The translations under genes and the position numbers were made by a program. From Shewanella sp. KX20019 (GTDB lineage Bacteria > Pseudomonadota > Gammaproteobacteria > Enterobacterales > Shewanellaceae): DNA of 64,000 nt. Where the stretch lies: positions 4,650,001-4,714,000 of the forward strand of contig NZ_CP068437.1 in the NCBI RefSeq assembly GCF_016757755.1, given 5' to 3'. This document shows, one piece after another, positions 63,119 through 64,000 of this stretch (position 1 is its first letter; the number at the start of each line of letters is the position of its first letter). Below the pieces are notes generated by a model. The model was given only the letters and a program-made list of their open reading frames with translations, ran no database searches and was not told the DNA's origin.

Positions 63119-64000
63119 ATGCCATATCACTCTTCTTGCCCCACTAAACGCTCCATTCTTTACATCAGTTGTATCCTGCTCGCGAGTTACCACAGCGCAT
63201 TACAAGCTAAACCCAACGACAAGTCAGAGATAAAAATACGCGGTAAATCAATGGAATTGTCACAACAGCAAGTCTCTGCTCAGCGTATTGCAAAGGAGGA
63301 CTCCTTGCAGAAATCCAGTTCATCAAACAAAAAAGAACCTAGGGGAAAATCAACTAAAAGCAGCGGTTTTACTGATGCACTGACCCAGTTTGATTACAGC
63401 CATTGGTGGGCCAGTGATGGCTGGCACAACGGTTTTCCGTTTGTTAATCGCTGGCAAGCCGATGCCATTAGCCATAGTAGTGAGGGGATGCAACTCACCT
63501 TGAGTAACCAAGGAACATTAGCGGCGCCTGATTGGGTCTCGGGCGAGTTACGCAGCCATGAGTACCGAGGTTATGGCTGCTATGAAGTCAGTATGAAGCC
63601 TGCCGCACGTGCAGGCGTGGTCAGTAGCTTCTTTTTATTTGCCAGCCCCTACGATGTTGCCCCTAATGGCAATGGCCTGCACCATGAAATAGATATAGAA
63701 TTTCTCGGCGATAACACCAACTTCATGCAGATCAACTTCTGGCGCAATGGCGAGCCAGCATCAGGCGAGAACGCCCTGCTTATTCCACTGCAATTCGATG
63801 CTGCATTAGACTTTCACCGTTACGGCATTCGTTGGTCATCGGGTAAAATTCAGTGGTACGTCGATGGTTTATTAGTGCATCAAGTTAACTCAAAGGCGAG
63901 CCCTTACATCCCGACAACCAGCGAATCAACCCTGATGGCGATGATGAATATATGGGCGACTCATGAGGATATCTCCACCTGGGCTGGCGAGTTTGATCCT
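63119..64000 (+). CDS. Secreted GH16 beta-glucanase (lichenase-like), 3' end outside window
   Basis: The frame is open from ATG 63119 (GGAG about 6 nt upstream) to the window end (294 residues seen). The N-terminus looks like a signal (SILYISCILLASYHSALQA), followed by a low-complexity Ser/Lys/Gln linker to about residue 82. The GH16 domain then begins; the catalytic motif is HE190IDIEFLG, with nucleophile E190, D192 and acid/base E194. YGCYEVSMKPAARAGVVSSF and KIQWYVDGLLVHQV match Bacillus-type beta-1,3-1,4-glucanases. It should cut mixed-linkage or beta-1,3 glucans such as algal laminarin. The substrate cannot be fixed from this part. Confidence 0.9.
   Translation, partial: MPYHSSCPTKRSILYISCILLASYHSALQAKPNDKSEIKIRGKSMELSQQQVSAQRIAKEDSLQKSSSSNKKEPRGKSTKSSGFTDALTQFDYSHWWASDGWHNGFPFVNRWQADAISHSSEGMQLTLSNQGTLAAPDWVSGELRSHEYRGYGCYEVSMKPAARAGVVSSFFLFASPYDVAPNGNGLHHEIDIEFLGDNTNFMQINFWRNGEPASGENALLIPLQFDAALDFHRYGIRWSSGKIQWYVDGLLVHQVNSKASPYIPTTSESTLMAMMNIWATHEDISTWAGEFDP

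Overview
The window reads as a chromosomal segment of a Shewanella-like marine gammaproteobacterium. The evidence is a hemY end followed by a large RTX adhesin, its type I exporter and a LapG/LapD-type control pair (the layout of the Shewanella bpfA locus), an arg-his-pro tRNA operon, an ilvLGMEDA operon with an attenuator, a divergent ilvC/ilvY pair, and intergenic repeats. No plasmid, phage or transposase gene is visible.

Region 1 (1-25.8 kb) is a biofilm adhesion module. After the 3' end of hemY come two tandem giant RTX adhesins (1938 and 3390 aa), each with an N-terminal retention domain and a DTAAG site of the kind cut by LapG proteases. They are followed by an ABC exporter, an HlyD-type adaptor, a TolC-type channel (aggA), an OmpA-like lipoprotein, the periplasmic protease (bpfG) and the degenerate GGDEF/EAL c-di-GMP receptor (bpfD). 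At high c-di-GMP the receptor should hold the protease and keep the adhesins on the surface; at low c-di-GMP the protease should cut them off. Having two predicted substrates side by side is the most interesting feature here.

Region 2 (25.8-31.8 kb) holds a minus-strand tRNA operon (Arg-CCG, His-GTG, a decayed Pro-like tRNA, two Pro-TGG) that ends in an unusual array of repeated tRNA-tail/terminator units, then a GAF-GAF-GGDEF-EAL signalling protein and the Rep helicase.

Region 3 (31.8-41.6 kb) has a TetR-regulated RND efflux operon with a palindromic operator, ubiK, a DUF417 membrane protein, a PAP2 phosphatase, an Lrp-type regulator and an NSS sodium symporter.

Region 4 (41.6-46.1 kb) is an accessory islet. 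Two orphan genes of unknown function each sit behind a related noncoding leader, followed by a VOC protein and a divergent TetR/metallo-beta-lactamase pair sharing an inverted-repeat operator.

Region 5 (46.1-58.7 kb) is branched-chain amino acid metabolism: a class V aminotransferase, then ilvA, ilvD, ilvE, ilvM, ilvG and an isoleucine/valine-rich leader peptide with attenuator (all minus strand), a MITE-like element, ilvC, divergent ilvY, and another LysR regulator.

Region 6 (58.7-64 kb) contains two broken acetyltransferase fragments, a LysE exporter, a two-gene membrane unit (DUF4824-like and DUF2157-like), an intact GNAT gene with a small membrane protein, and the 5' part of a secreted GH16 beta-glucanase that runs off the window.
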